Shown here: piece by piece, positions 39,889 to 49,943 of the stretch | How positions within the stretch are numbered: position 1 is the stretch's first letter | Layout of the letters: the number at the start of each line of letters is the position of its first letter | DNA from: Actinomycetes bacterium | Lineage (GTDB): Bacteria; Actinomycetota; Acidimicrobiia; Acidimicrobiales; Bog-793 | Direction: 5' to 3' | DNA: 63,037 bases | Assembly: GCA_021798275.1 (NCBI GenBank) | Contig: JAJZMK010000006.1 | Span: 1 to 63,037 of the forward strand | The notes under the pieces: generated by a model | The model's database searches: none | Told to the model about the DNA's origin: nothing | Seen by the model: only the letters and a program-made list of their open reading frames with translations | Made by a program: the position numbers and the translations under genes

Positions 39889-41214
39889 TCAATCTTGCAC
39901 GGAAAACCCAGTACCAAGGCTCCTATCTTTATCGATAAGGGGTATTCTGCCTTCCAAGGCATAGGCCGTAAGCTGCGATTTAATGGGTTTCCCGATAGCT
40001 GTTTTTGGAATCTGATTTACCAGATAGAGTGATTTTGGAACCGCCCAGGGTCCTATCTCGTCTTTTATACTCTCTTTCAAAGATGCAATGTCAACTTTTT
40101 CGCCGGTCTCATGCTTTACGAGGAAAGCGACAACTTTTTGACCCCATATCTTGTCCTCCATCCCCGCTACAACGGCTTCGGCAATGCCTTTGGTTTTCAG
40201 GATGACTTTCTCCACGTGCGAAGGCCATACTTTTTCTCCCCCCGTAATAATCAGTTCCGCTATTCGGCCATCGACGATCAATTTCCCACACTGATCCAAT
40301 TTTCCGGCATCTCCTGTCGGGAACCATCCGTCGAGCTTGGAGGTCTCGTTAGCGAATCTGTAATTCTTAAAAAGCATGGCACCTCTGAGGCAAATTTCAC
40401 CTTCTTTCAAAGATCGGTCTATTACAGAGTTTGCTTTATCGATACTGCGAAAAGCCAATTCCATTCCGTCTAAAATGTTTCCGTCGTAGACTACGCCGCT
40501 GGCGGTCTCGGTCATTCCGTATGTCTTGATGACGTTAGAGGGTGTGTTGTCGGGTAATTTCGAACCGCCGAGAAGTATTTTTCTGAATTGATCTGCATAG
40601 GTATTTCCCAGTCTGTCCAGCGTGGTCGGTACCAGAGATGTCAAGTTCACCTTCTCTTCTTTGATGAGTCCGACGATAGTCTCTTTGTCAAATTTGGCTA
40701 TAGCGACGACTTCTGTGCCCGTCAGAATGCCTCTTGTGATAATAGAAAGACCGCCGATATGGCTTACGGGCAAACAACATAGCCATTTGTCTTGACCCGG
40801 ATTAGTCTTTAAATATCGATTTGTAGCTTGTGCCGACGCCAGAAGAGCGTCAATGCCGATGACAACACCCTTTGGTGTCCCCGTGGTTCCTGAAGTTGGT
40901 ATGACAACCCCGTCCCCATCCTCCGTCCCGACTCCATCTTTTAAAGCTACGGTTTCAAAGTCACGCAAAACTCCCGTTTTGCCGGTTATCACATATCTAT
41001 CAAGGATATTTTCAGACCTAGATGATGCTTCTACACTGTTTCCTGTCGGCGTGATTATATAGTTAGGGCGTAGAAGTTTGATAATTCTTTGTTTTGCATG
41101 TTTGGATAATCTTGTATCCAAAGGCAAGATGGCGTCACCGTTTTCAAAGCACTTTTCTGTCAAGAATCGAAATAAGTCACCGCCCGGTAAATCAAGAGCA
41201 ACAAGTTTCCGCAC
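39889..41214 (-). CDS. menE: O-succinylbenzoate-CoA ligase (acyl-CoA synthetase)
   Basis: VIPTSGTTGTPKGVVIGIDALLASA, KTYGMTETASGVVYDG, GWFPTGDAGKLDQCGKLIVDGR, PKTAIGKPIKSQL; menaquinone gene context. Confidence 0.88.
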   Translation of the reverse strand: MRKLVALDLPGGDLFRFLTEKCFENGDAILPLDTRLSKHAKQRIIKLLRPNYIITPTGNSVEASSRSENILDRYVITGKTGVLRDFETVALKDGVGTEDGDGVVIPTSGTTGTPKGVVIGIDALLASAQATNRYLKTNPGQDKWLCCLPVSHIGGLSIITRGILTGTEVVAIAKFDKETIVGLIKEEKVNLTSLVPTTLDRLGNTYADQFRKILLGGSKLPDNTPSNVIKTYGMTETASGVVYDGNILDGMELAFRSIDKANSVIDRSLKEGEICLRGAMLFKNYRFANETSKLDGWFPTGDAGKLDQCGKLIVDGRIAELIITGGEKVWPSHVEKVILKTKGIAEAVVAGMEDKIWGQKVVAFLVKHETGEKVDIASLKESIKDEIGPWAVPKSLYLVNQIPKTAIGKPIKSQLTAYALEGRIPLIDKDRSLGTGFSVQD

Positions 41215-41336
41215 AAATATATTCTATCCGATGATCCAAAAAGCTAAGGCTGTAACCTAAAACTGTCAAATGCGGTAAATTGTATCCGCACGGCTTTATT
41301 GATCGTAAGCGTTGGAGAAAGCGAAAATAGGTAAAT

Positions 41337-42185
41337 ATGTCCGGAGAAAATGGTGTTTTGGATTGGCAACAGATAGGGAACTACGATGACATCAAACTAG
41401 AAAAGGCTGAGCACATAGCGAAAATAACGATCTGTCGGCCGGAAGTTCGTAATGCGTTTAGACCTCAAACTGTTGCCGAGTTGATGGATGCATTTCTGGT
41501 TGTCAGAGATGACCCTGACATTGGGGTAGCCATTTTGACCGGACAAGGCGAATTGGCATTTTGTTCCGGCGGAGACCAAAAAGTTAGAGGTGAAGACGGA
41601 TACATAGGAAGTGACGAACTGGCCAAGAAGGGTATAGGTCGTCTCAATGTTTTGGATTTGCAGATTCAAATCCGTCGCTTACCAAAGCCGGTCGTAGCGA
41701 TGGTAGCCGGTTATGCCATAGGCGGGGGCCACGTTCTCCATCTGGTCTGTGATCTGACCATAGCGGCTGATAATGCCCGCTTTGGGCAGACCGGTCCCAG
41801 GGTAGGGAGTTTTGATGCCGGCTACGGAGCCGGCTTGCTAGCCAGAACCATAGGTATAAAGAAAGCTAAAGAAATTTGGTTCCTCTGTCGCCAATATGAC
41901 GCTGCCCAGGCTCTTGAAATGGGACTGGTCAATACCGTTGTCAAGTTGGAAGACTTGGAGAAAGAAACCGTGGCGTGGTGCAAAGAGATGTTGGAATTAT
42001 CACCTTTGTCACTTAGGCTTCTAAAAGCCGGCTTCAATGCCGCCGATGAAGGATTGGCAGGCGTACAACAGTTGGCCGGTGACGCAACCATGCTTTTTTA
42101 TATGAGTGATGAGGCGCAGGAAGGACGCAACGCTTACTTGGAAAAGAGGGATCCCGATTTTTCCAAGTTTTCAAGGCGACCCTGA
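41337..42185 (+). CDS. menB: 1,4-dihydroxy-2-naphthoyl-CoA synthase
   Basis: [78 protein letters not shown]. Confidence 0.97.
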   Translation: MSGENGVLDWQQIGNYDDIKLEKAEHIAKITICRPEVRNAFRPQTVAELMDAFLVVRDDPDIGVAILTGQGELAFCSGGDQKVRGEDGYIGSDELAKKGIGRLNVLDLQIQIRRLPKPVVAMVAGYAIGGGHVLHLVCDLTIAADNARFGQTGPRVGSFDAGYGAGLLARTIGIKKAKEIWFLCRQYDAAQALEMGLVNTVVKLEDLEKETVAWCKEMLELSPLSLRLLKAGFNAADEGLAGVQQLAGDATMLFYMSDEAQEGRNAYLEKRDPDFSKFSRRP

Positions 42186-43051
42186 TGGCTACTTTTGTAG
42201 ATTTTCTACACGGTGCCAGACCAAGGACTCTGCCGGCAGCAGTCGTGCCGGTTATTGTCGGTATAGCGGTGGCTGCGGACGAAGCTAAGGTAAATGTCCT
42301 AAACGCTCTTTTGGCTTTGGTGGTTGCTCTGGCGGTTCAGATAGGAACCAACTATGCCAACGACTACTCCGATGGCGTAAAAGGTACCGATTCTGTGCGG
42401 GTTGGTCCTACGAGATTGGTGGCCGGGGCCATAGCAAGCCCTAGAGCTGTTAAAATCGCCGCTCTGGTCAGTTTCTTTGTCACGGCCGCTGCAGGTCTGA
42501 CGATTGCCGTTAGGACTTCTCCCTGGCTAATTTTGGTCGGTGCTCTCTGTATATTGGCCGGCTGGCTATATACGGGAGGTCCGAAACCTTACGGTTATTT
42601 GGGGCTTGGTGAATTGTTTGTATTTATCTTTTTTGGCTTGGTAGCCGTTATCGGTACGACTTACGCCGCGTCGGATAAATTTATTCCTCTTTCCGTGTTT
42701 GCCGCCGTGCCGGTTGGTTTATTAGCGGTTTGTCTTTTAATGATTAACAATATCAGGGATATTGAAACAGATAAAAAGTCGGGTAAAAACACTCTTGCCG
42801 TTATCATGGGAGATAAAAGAAGCAGATTACTGTATGTGTCTATCTTGGTATCTGCGGTTTGCATTGCTGCGGTGATCGCTGTGGTAAAAATATCGGCTTT
42901 GCTTGTATTGCTTTGCATACCGCTGATGTTTACTCCGGTCAGGAAAGTACTTGCGGGAGACAAAGGTCTAGATTTGATACCGGTATTGGCCAAAACTGCC
43001 CTTGTGCAGATCGTGGCCGGGATTCTACTCGCTATAGGTATTTGGCTATAA
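42185..43051 (+). CDS. menA: 1,4-dihydroxy-2-naphthoate polyprenyltransferase
   Basis: RPRTLPAAVVPVIVGIAVA, GTNYANDYSDGVKGTD, MINNIRDIETDKKSGKNTLAVIMG. Confidence 0.96.
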   Translation: MATFVDFLHGARPRTLPAAVVPVIVGIAVAADEAKVNVLNALLALVVALAVQIGTNYANDYSDGVKGTDSVRVGPTRLVAGAIASPRAVKIAALVSFFVTAAAGLTIAVRTSPWLILVGALCILAGWLYTGGPKPYGYLGLGELFVFIFFGLVAVIGTTYAASDKFIPLSVFAAVPVGLLAVCLLMINNIRDIETDKKSGKNTLAVIMGDKRSRLLYVSILVSAVCIAAVIAVVKISALLVLLCIPLMFTPVRKVLAGDKGLDLIPVLAKTALVQIVAGILLAIGIWL

Positions 43052-43784
43052 AGGACATTATCAACTCGGCCGCTTTGATCGGCTGCTCTGCGAGGACGGA
43101 ATGACCACAATTGTCTATTATGTCTAATTGACTAATGGCTCCTATTTTTTTGTGCAGTCTGCGTCCTATTTCAACATATTTTTCGTCATTGGCGCCGACC
43201 AGTATTAAAACCGGTATGTTATTTTTGGCCAGATTTGGCAATAGATCCCACATAGGTTCTTCGTTTCCCTGTCCGAGAGCCAATAGAGCGGAAGCCATTT
43301 TGTCTCCGTTGTTTTGGCAACGCTCTTTTAGTCCGGTTTCCTCCGGCGTCAAATGGGCAAACAAAGGTCCGGCAAGCCATTCTTTTATGAAGACCTCTAC
43401 GGGAACTTCCCTGATATGCTTGGCCAGTCTTTCGTCATCAAGACGCCTTTGCAGCCGCTCGTCTTGGTCTTGGATTCCGGCGGTAGCACTGATCAGCACC
43501 AACCCGGCTACAGAGCCTGGGTGTTCCAGAGCAATCCTAAGAGCTATCCTTGCCCCCATAGAGTAGCCGACATACACGGACTTACCGTAAAAAGAGGAAA
43601 TTTCCAAAGCGACGTCTCGGCTATCTTGGCCCGGTACTAACGGCTCTTTGTCACCGTGTCCAGGCAATTCTGCTATGTGTAGTTCGTAAGGAGAAAAGAG
43701 TGTTTCACTAAGGCCGCGATACGACGCGGCATTTTGGGTAAAACCGTGGATGAGGACTATTTGCCTTCTTCCCATCTGAGTCAA
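43032..43784 (-). CDS. menH: alpha/beta hydrolase, likely MenH (SHCHC synthase)
   Basis: IVLIHGFTQNAASYRGL, AELPGHGDKEP, VYVGYSMGARIALRIALEHP; between menA and menD. Confidence 0.85.
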   Translation of the reverse strand: MTQMGRRQIVLIHGFTQNAASYRGLSETLFSPYELHIAELPGHGDKEPLVPGQDSRDVALEISSFYGKSVYVGYSMGARIALRIALEHPGSVAGLVLISATAGIQDQDERLQRRLDDERLAKHIREVPVEVFIKEWLAGPLFAHLTPEETGLKERCQNNGDKMASALLALGQGNEEPMWDLLPNLAKNNIPVLILVGANDEKYVEIGRRLHKKIGAISQLDIIDNCGHSVLAEQPIKAAELIMSFIAKYL

Positions 43785-43916
43785 AGTTTACCTTCCAAGT
43801 CATAGATACGCGTTTTGAGGGTAAAAGCGCTTAGGCATGACGGTAAAAGGAAAAATTGATAAATCAAAGCCTATTTTGCCAAGCGCGCAACCTTTTAAAT
43901 ATTCTAGTCTTTACTT

Positions 43917-45815
43917 GTGCTCTATGAATCGGAAGAACGACAGCTTGCATTTTCTCTTTCACTGATTGACGAGTGGTATCGTTCCGGGGTTAGACAGGCG
44001 GTTATTTGTCCAGGTTCCAGATCGACGCCCTTGACCTTGGCTCTTTTGATGGACGAAAGATTCGAAATAACTATACGTCTGGACGAAAGATCTGCCGGCT
44101 TTTTTGCCGTAGGTCTGGCTATGGCCTCCTTGAAACCGGTGGTCATCCTGGTTACCAGCGGTACGGCCGCCGCCGAATTGCATCCCGCAGTTGTGGAGGC
44201 TGATCTGGCTCAAATTCCGGTTATTGTCTGTACCTCCGATAGGCCGGCGGAGCTGCACGATGTATTTGCCCCTCAGACCATAGGTCAGGACAATCTTTAC
44301 GGTAGCAGTGTGCGTTATTTTTACGACGCTCAAGGAGTATTTGTATCGGAACCTCACGTATGGCGTTCGATAGCCGCACGACTGGCGCAAGAAGCGATCG
44401 CAAATCCCAAAGGTCCGGGTCCTGTACATTTAAATCTACCTTTCAGCGAACCGTTTTTCCCCTCTTCAAAGAGCGAAGAGGAGATGTTATCTAATAAAAG
44501 CGAGTCGCTCTCTGACACCGGTGAAATTGTGAACAAGGCGGTGCTCCTTCAAGCTTTTGTCGATGAAGCCAAGAAGCTCGTCATAGCGGGCCGCTCTAAC
44601 GGTCAACCTTGGCACCTGGTTTACAGTAGCTATAACCACGATGACAGGGTATTTCAGATGTTGCTTGATTTTATCAAACACGGGTTAAAAGTTGTCATCA
44701 TCGCCGGTTGGCTTCCAAGGCCCAAGGCTCTCAGTCCGTTTTTGGCGTTAAGGCAGTTAGCCAAAGAAAATGGGTGGGTAATTTTTGCCGATCCGCGCGC
44801 CTGGCCCAGAACAATAGACGGGGTATCTATATTTTCTTATGACACGCTTGTCAGAAGTGACACCGTTACTTCCGGATATACCCCCGATCTTGTTGTCCAT
44901 GTGGGACAAAGACCTTCCTCTAAAGCTTTAACACAATGGTGCCGGGAGCTGCATTCAAAAGGAATACCGCACATTCGTTTTGACCCCTATCAGAGGTTCA
45001 TCGATCCCGAAAGATATATCTCACACGTCATTAAAGCTGACATCGAGCTGGTGGCCCAAAAAGTTTTGGAGTCGGAAAAAGGTAAAGTATCTCCGGAAAA
45101 CGCGCACGCCTTGGGTAAATGGCAGCACAATTGGTTGACTGCGGAAAAAGTATGTCAGGATACCTACACATCTCTTTTGTATAACGAAGAGCAGTTGACG
45201 GAACCTAAAATAGCGAGGTTTCTCTATCAATATCTTTCGCCAACCTCGACAATAGTGGCGTCTTCATCCATGCCGATCAGGAACCTGGAGTTTTTTGCCG
45301 GTCCGAGATTGGACGCACCTCATGTCTTGGCCAACAGGGGGGCAAACGGTATAGACGGCGTAACCTCTACTATATTGGGCGTGGCTAAGGCCAACAGGAA
45401 ACTGCAAGGTGCTCAAACGATAGGGTTCTTAGGGGATTTGGCATTTTTGCACGATACATCAGGTCTTATCTGGGGGCAATTTGAAGAAAAACCCGATGTA
45501 ACTTTGGTAGTCGTAGATAACAACGGCGGTGCCATTTTTTCGTATTTGCCAATTTATGATATGCTCCCCGGAGATTATTTTGAAAGAGCTTTTGCTACTC
45601 CGCATCGCTTCGATGCTGAAAAACTGGTTACTTCTTTGGGGCATCATTATTTTCAAGCCGACAGCATAAATAACCTTGCAAAATGTTTGGATACTGCTCA
45701 AGCCCTATCTGGAATAAAGATAATTTTCTGTCCCGTTCAAAGAGATTTGGCCAGTGAAAACAGTGCCTTTTGGGTATCGCTAGCTCAGCAGAAAGTCAAC
45801 GAAGTGTTAAAGTAG
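43917..45815 (+). CDS. menD: SEPHCHC synthase
   Basis: SGVRQAVICPGSRSTPLTLALL, RSAGFFAVGLAMASLKPVVILVTSGTAAAELHPAVVEA, LANRGANGIDGVTSTILGVA. Confidence 0.97.
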   Translation: MLYESEERQLAFSLSLIDEWYRSGVRQAVICPGSRSTPLTLALLMDERFEITIRLDERSAGFFAVGLAMASLKPVVILVTSGTAAAELHPAVVEADLAQIPVIVCTSDRPAELHDVFAPQTIGQDNLYGSSVRYFYDAQGVFVSEPHVWRSIAARLAQEAIANPKGPGPVHLNLPFSEPFFPSSKSEEEMLSNKSESLSDTGEIVNKAVLLQAFVDEAKKLVIAGRSNGQPWHLVYSSYNHDDRVFQMLLDFIKHGLKVVIIAGWLPRPKALSPFLALRQLAKENGWVIFADPRAWPRTIDGVSIFSYDTLVRSDTVTSGYTPDLVVHVGQRPSSKALTQWCRELHSKGIPHIRFDPYQRFIDPERYISHVIKADIELVAQKVLESEKGKVSPENAHALGKWQHNWLTAEKVCQDTYTSLLYNEEQLTEPKIARFLYQYLSPTSTIVASSSMPIRNLEFFAGPRLDAPHVLANRGANGIDGVTSTILGVAKANRKLQGAQTIGFLGDLAFLHDTSGLIWGQFEEKPDVTLVVVDNNGGAIFSYLPIYDMLPGDYFERAFATPHRFDAEKLVTSLGHHYFQADSINNLAKCLDTAQALSGIKIIFCPVQRDLASENSAFWVSLAQQKVNEVLK

Positions 45816-45972
45816 TATATAAATCAATCTAACATGTAACATTTACATTACAAGTTCAACCGTGCTCTGGAGGATTACTCCATACTTTGCTACCCTAGGA
45901 TAGACAGGGTGGCTCAGCCGCCATTACTGCCTGAGAAAGGTCATTGAAAGAGATAAATATGATGGAGGTCAG

Positions 45973-46404
45973 ATGAAAATACAAGATCTGCTTACCGAAA
46001 AAGGCTCAGCTGTGGTTACAATAAGTCCTTCTAAAACAGTTTTGGATGCGGCAATGTTGATGACGGAGCACAATATAGGAGCACTAATTGTTTCCGATGA
46101 CAAGATTCATATAGACGGTCTGATTTCAGAACGCGATATTGTCAGACGTCTAAGTCAGATAGCCGGACCGGTCGTAAACGAGCCGGTGGCGTCGATCATG
46201 ACATCTTCGGTTTATATCTGTCGGGTAGAGGATGACGTTGAATATGTCATGGAAGTGATGACGGATAATAAAGTCCGACATGTTCCCGTTGTCTGCGACG
46301 GTAAAGTCTGTGGAATGATAAGTATCGGTGACATAGTTAAAAACCGTATTACTGAGTTGCAAAGTGACAGGGAGCATCTCTTAAAATATATAACGGCCCG
46401 CTGA
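45973..46404 (+). CDS. CBS-domain pair protein
   Basis: TISPSKTVLDAAMLMTEHNIGALIVSDD...GLISERDIVRRL...MTSSVYICRVEDDVEYVMEVMTDNKVRHVPVV. Confidence 0.95.
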   Translation: MKIQDLLTEKGSAVVTISPSKTVLDAAMLMTEHNIGALIVSDDKIHIDGLISERDIVRRLSQIAGPVVNEPVASIMTSSVYICRVEDDVEYVMEVMTDNKVRHVPVVCDGKVCGMISIGDIVKNRITELQSDREHLLKYITAR

Positions 46405-46474
46405 TACACATTGCATTAAGTATGGACCTGCTTAGTTTAGATACCCTAGCATTAAGGGATTAGGTAGTTAGTAG

Positions 46475-47218
46475 CTATGCAAATCTTTTAGCATCGTGAG
46501 CTGCATACTTCGCGACCCGGTTAACAATAGAGACCGCATTTTCAATCTGAACTACAATGTCTGCTAATTTGTCTGCCGGAAGGGCGCAGGTCATTTCTTC
46601 CGGTTTCATACCGGTTCTTACTCTGCTTAGAGCACATCCTACACTGGCAGCGGGAAAACCCTGTTCTTTGGCTATTGCGATAATGTGACATTGCGGCTTG
46701 CCAACAATTTTGAGATCAGCCAAGGCATCGGAAAGAATCATCAACTGTCTTCCGTTGATCCTCATCAAGACCACATCTAGATCAAGTGTAGGTGGTGTAT
46801 CATTAAGTGGTCCGTAAGTTACATATTCCGGAGAACCGCTGACATGTGGGAGCATGGCTACATCAGCTTCTCCCACCCACCCAGTTTCCAAAAGAGTTTT
46901 GATATCCTCGTATTTGGTTTCTGGAGTTAGGTCTGATAATCCGTGGGTGAAGCTTCCGACAGTGCAGTTGCCGTGGTCTTTCTTTTCAGTGGTGAAAGTC
47001 AGTTTATCGGCGTGCATCCAAAATACACATCCGGCGGGTACCTTACCCTGTCGTCCGTCCGGGGTTCTGGTACTCGTGGGCCTGTTGAAAGGTTGTATGT
47101 CATCGGGTTTATTTACGCTAAAAGTGATTCCTATGGGATTTGCTGCCAGATGAAGAGCACCGGTGAGGCGTTCAGCCAGGTTATTCCAGTCGATTTGGCT
47201 CCGTATATTTTGATCCAT
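46475..47218 (-). CDS. DUF169 family protein
   Basis: LAANPIGITFSVNKPDD, GCVFWMHADKLTFTTEKKDHGNCTVGSFTHG, AASVGCALSRVRTGMKPEEMTCALPADKL. Confidence 0.82.
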   Translation of the reverse strand: MDQNIRSQIDWNNLAERLTGALHLAANPIGITFSVNKPDDIQPFNRPTSTRTPDGRQGKVPAGCVFWMHADKLTFTTEKKDHGNCTVGSFTHGLSDLTPETKYEDIKTLLETGWVGEADVAMLPHVSGSPEYVTYGPLNDTPPTLDLDVVLMRINGRQLMILSDALADLKIVGKPQCHIIAIAKEQGFPAASVGCALSRVRTGMKPEEMTCALPADKLADIVVQIENAVSIVNRVAKYAAHDAKRFA

Positions 47219-47281
47219 AGTTACAGCATAACGTATAAAAGGCTATTTTGATTAGAGCTTGATCCTTGTAGGACTTTTAAT

Positions 47282-47315
47282 ACTTTTATGGCTAAGTAGT
47301 GACTTTTATGGCTAA
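47282..47315 (+). repeat. 14-bp direct repeat upstream of tyrS, 20-bp period
   Basis: acttttatggctaa at 47282-47295 and 47302-47315. Confidence 0.75.
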
Positions 47316-47335
47316 AACTATGGCACGCTATTTAG

Positions 47336-48658
47336 ATGCCCGGGACAGATTCCTTTTTAACTGCCGACGATATTTCGGCAAACTCATGCTCTCTTGATCT
47401 TCGCTTTCGTAATTTGATCTATCAGATAAGTGATGAAGAGCTGCTGGTACTTCTAGATAAGACGAGGCTCGGTATATATGCCGGTTTTGACCCTACGGCA
47501 GACAGCTTGCACCTTGGCAATTTACTTCAGCTATGTAACCTTAGACGTCTTCAGTCGTATGGTCACCGCCCCATTATAGTTCTCGGAGGTGGTACCGCTA
47601 TGATCGGTGACCCCGGTGGCAAGACGGCCGAGCGTAAGCTTTTGTCGAAAGAAGAGATCGAACGCAATGTAGAAGGCGTATTGCCGCAACTGGAGCAGTT
47701 TCTGGACTTCTCTCTTCCCAAAGATCAAAATCCAGCCGTCCTGGTAGATAACAGTGCCTGGCTGGACGAACTGAGATTGACAGATTTTTTGAGGGATATA
47801 GGAAAACATATAACAATAGGGCAGATGATAGCCAAAGAGTCCGTGAAAAGCAGGATAGAACGTCCGGAACAAGGCATATCATTTACAGAGTTTAGTTACA
47901 TGCTATTGCAAGGTTATGATTTCTTGCAACTCTATAATTCTTACGACTGTAAAGTGCAGATAGGCGGTTCCGACCAGTGGGGAAATATAACGGTTGGAAT
48001 CGATCTGATCGGGAAAATAGCCGGAGGTAAAGCTTTCGGGCTTACATCTCCTTTGGTCTTAAAGCAGGACGGCACAAAATTTGGCAAATCCGAAGAAGGC
48101 GCCATCTATCTTGATAAGAACAAAACGAGTCCTTTCGCACTCTATCAGTACTTATTGAGAAGCGAAGATGAGATGGTAGGTGACTACCTGCGCTTTTTCA
48201 CATTTCTGGCCAAAGAAGAGATAGCCGATCTGGATGCCAAGAGATCAGCTAACCCCAAAGCCCGCGATTGTCAAAAAGCATTGGCTTACGAGGTATGTGC
48301 TTTGATTCACGGAGAGGCGGAAGCTAAAAAAGCCCTAGCCGCTACCGGTGCCCTATATTCTGAAGATGCCTCTCTTTTGACGGCCGATATTTTGGAAGCC
48401 GTCTCCAAAGATGTGCCAAAGACGTTGTTTACCTTGCGAGAATTGGAGGAGGGAATTGAGCTGGTTGATACTTTGGCGGCGGCAAATTTGGCCAAGTCAA
48501 AAAAAGATGCCAGAACAATTATTTCTCAAGGTGGGGCATATATAAATAACAGACGGGCAGATGCTTCAGACTCTATAAATAGAAAAGATCTTATAGATGG
48601 GAGATTTATTCTTCTTAGACGGGGTCGTAGAGAAGTAAACTTGTTGGAATTTAAATAG
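47336..48658 (+). CDS. tyrS: tyrosyl-tRNA synthetase
   Basis: IYAGFDPTADSLHLGNLLQL, GGGTAMIGDPGGKTAER, QIGGSDQWGNITVG, KFGKSEEGAIYLD, S4-like C-terminus. Confidence 0.97.
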   Translation: MPGTDSFLTADDISANSCSLDLRFRNLIYQISDEELLVLLDKTRLGIYAGFDPTADSLHLGNLLQLCNLRRLQSYGHRPIIVLGGGTAMIGDPGGKTAERKLLSKEEIERNVEGVLPQLEQFLDFSLPKDQNPAVLVDNSAWLDELRLTDFLRDIGKHITIGQMIAKESVKSRIERPEQGISFTEFSYMLLQGYDFLQLYNSYDCKVQIGGSDQWGNITVGIDLIGKIAGGKAFGLTSPLVLKQDGTKFGKSEEGAIYLDKNKTSPFALYQYLLRSEDEMVGDYLRFFTFLAKEEIADLDAKRSANPKARDCQKALAYEVCALIHGEAEAKKALAATGALYSEDASLLTADILEAVSKDVPKTLFTLRELEEGIELVDTLAAANLAKSKKDARTIISQGGAYINNRRADASDSINRKDLIDGRFILLRRGRREVNLLEFK

Positions 48659-48755
48659 TAAAGATGTACGCCATCAGTTTCTTTGGTTTTTTTCGTGCAT
48701 TGGCGGAAGCGTAACTTATGCGTAGTGTTATGACTGTGAATTCGGGAATAGTTGT

Positions 48756-49190
48756 ATGAGAGTGAAAAAAAACGTGCTGTTTATGGTGTCGATCGGATTT
48801 TGTGCCATCCTACTTGCCAGTTGCTCATCTCAGAATACCATATCATCTTGGGTAACGGGAAATTCCTTTTCCGCAAATAACGGCCAAGTGCTAAGCGATA
48901 TCAATGGAATCGAAAATGGTATCAAACTCAAAGAGCTCACACAACTGCACACTGTCTGTGAAGCGCTTTCAGCAGATGCTTCGACGGTATATCAAACCCT
49001 TCCTACACCTGTTCAGGCTTTGACAGACGCCTTTTCCCAGGCTTATACAGATTTATCTCAGGCCGGACACGATTGCTATTATGCCCCTTCGTTCACCTCC
49101 CCGTTGATGCGAAAATTTGAAAAGGAATTTGCTGTCGCCAAAAGTCAACTGTCATCTGCACTGGCACTACTTTCTACTTTTAAAAATTGA
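48756..49190 (+). CDS. putative lipoprotein
   Basis: MRVKKNVLFMVSIGFCAILLASCSS lipobox. Confidence 0.75.
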   Translation: MRVKKNVLFMVSIGFCAILLASCSSQNTISSWVTGNSFSANNGQVLSDINGIENGIKLKELTQLHTVCEALSADASTVYQTLPTPVQALTDAFSQAYTDLSQAGHDCYYAPSFTSPLMRKFEKEFAVAKSQLSSALALLSTFKN

Positions 49191-49239
49191 CACCAGATAT
49201 AAATGACAAGCTGCTTCGCATGGATACTCTCGCACTAAG

Positions 49240-49842
49240 GTGTGGCTTAATTTGCTACACTTGTATCAGAGAGACAAGGTGAGACCCATGGCAAGTGATA
49301 ACGACAGTTATGAAAGGCTGAGGCGGAGAATCCTTTGGAGTATCGTCAACGGGCTTTACTTGGTCGGCTCGAGGTATGACAGTGATCGCAACGTAATGAC
49401 TTGTAGTTTTGTAACCCAGGTAGCAACGGAGCCAAAGTTGGTTGGTATAGGGGTGGAAAGGGAGTCCAAGTCGGCTAACTTGATAGAACAAGGCGGATCA
49501 TTCACTTTGATGTTCCTTGGACGGGGTCAAAAAGATATAGTCAGGAAATTTGTCAAACCGGCTATATGCGATATCGACAAAAGCGAGATCAACGGTTACT
49601 TATATCAAGATGCCCCGGTGACAAAAGCGCCTATTCTACAAGATATACCTGCCTTTATAGAGTGCTCTGTATATACCAAGGTAGATTTTGCAAGTCACAC
49701 ATTTTTTATCGGAGAAGTTATCAATGCAGAGTTTGTCAACACCTCTTTGGACCCCAGTTACGAAGAAGCCATCGCTTTGGACGCCAATAAAGTTTTGGAA
49801 GTTTTAAGGATGGAAGATACCAGGATGCATTACGGAGGATAG
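49240..49842 (+). CDS. flavin reductase-like (flavoredoxin/FMN-binding split barrel) protein
   Basis: GLYLVGSRYDSDRNVMTCSFVTQVATEPKLVGIGVERESKSANLIEQGGSFTLMFL; true start may be MASDNDSYERL. Confidence 0.87.
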   Translation: MWLNLLHLYQRDKVRPMASDNDSYERLRRRILWSIVNGLYLVGSRYDSDRNVMTCSFVTQVATEPKLVGIGVERESKSANLIEQGGSFTLMFLGRGQKDIVRKFVKPAICDIDKSEINGYLYQDAPVTKAPILQDIPAFIECSVYTKVDFASHTFFIGEVINAEFVNTSLDPSYEEAIALDANKVLEVLRMEDTRMHYGG

Positions 49843-49943
49843 ACGCAAAGTGGCAACCAAGGTGTCTGCGGCAATTCCATCTGTTTTTGCCTTGATTCAG
49901 GTAGCCGGTAATCAGCAGGGATTGGCGTAACTTTTTATGGGTA

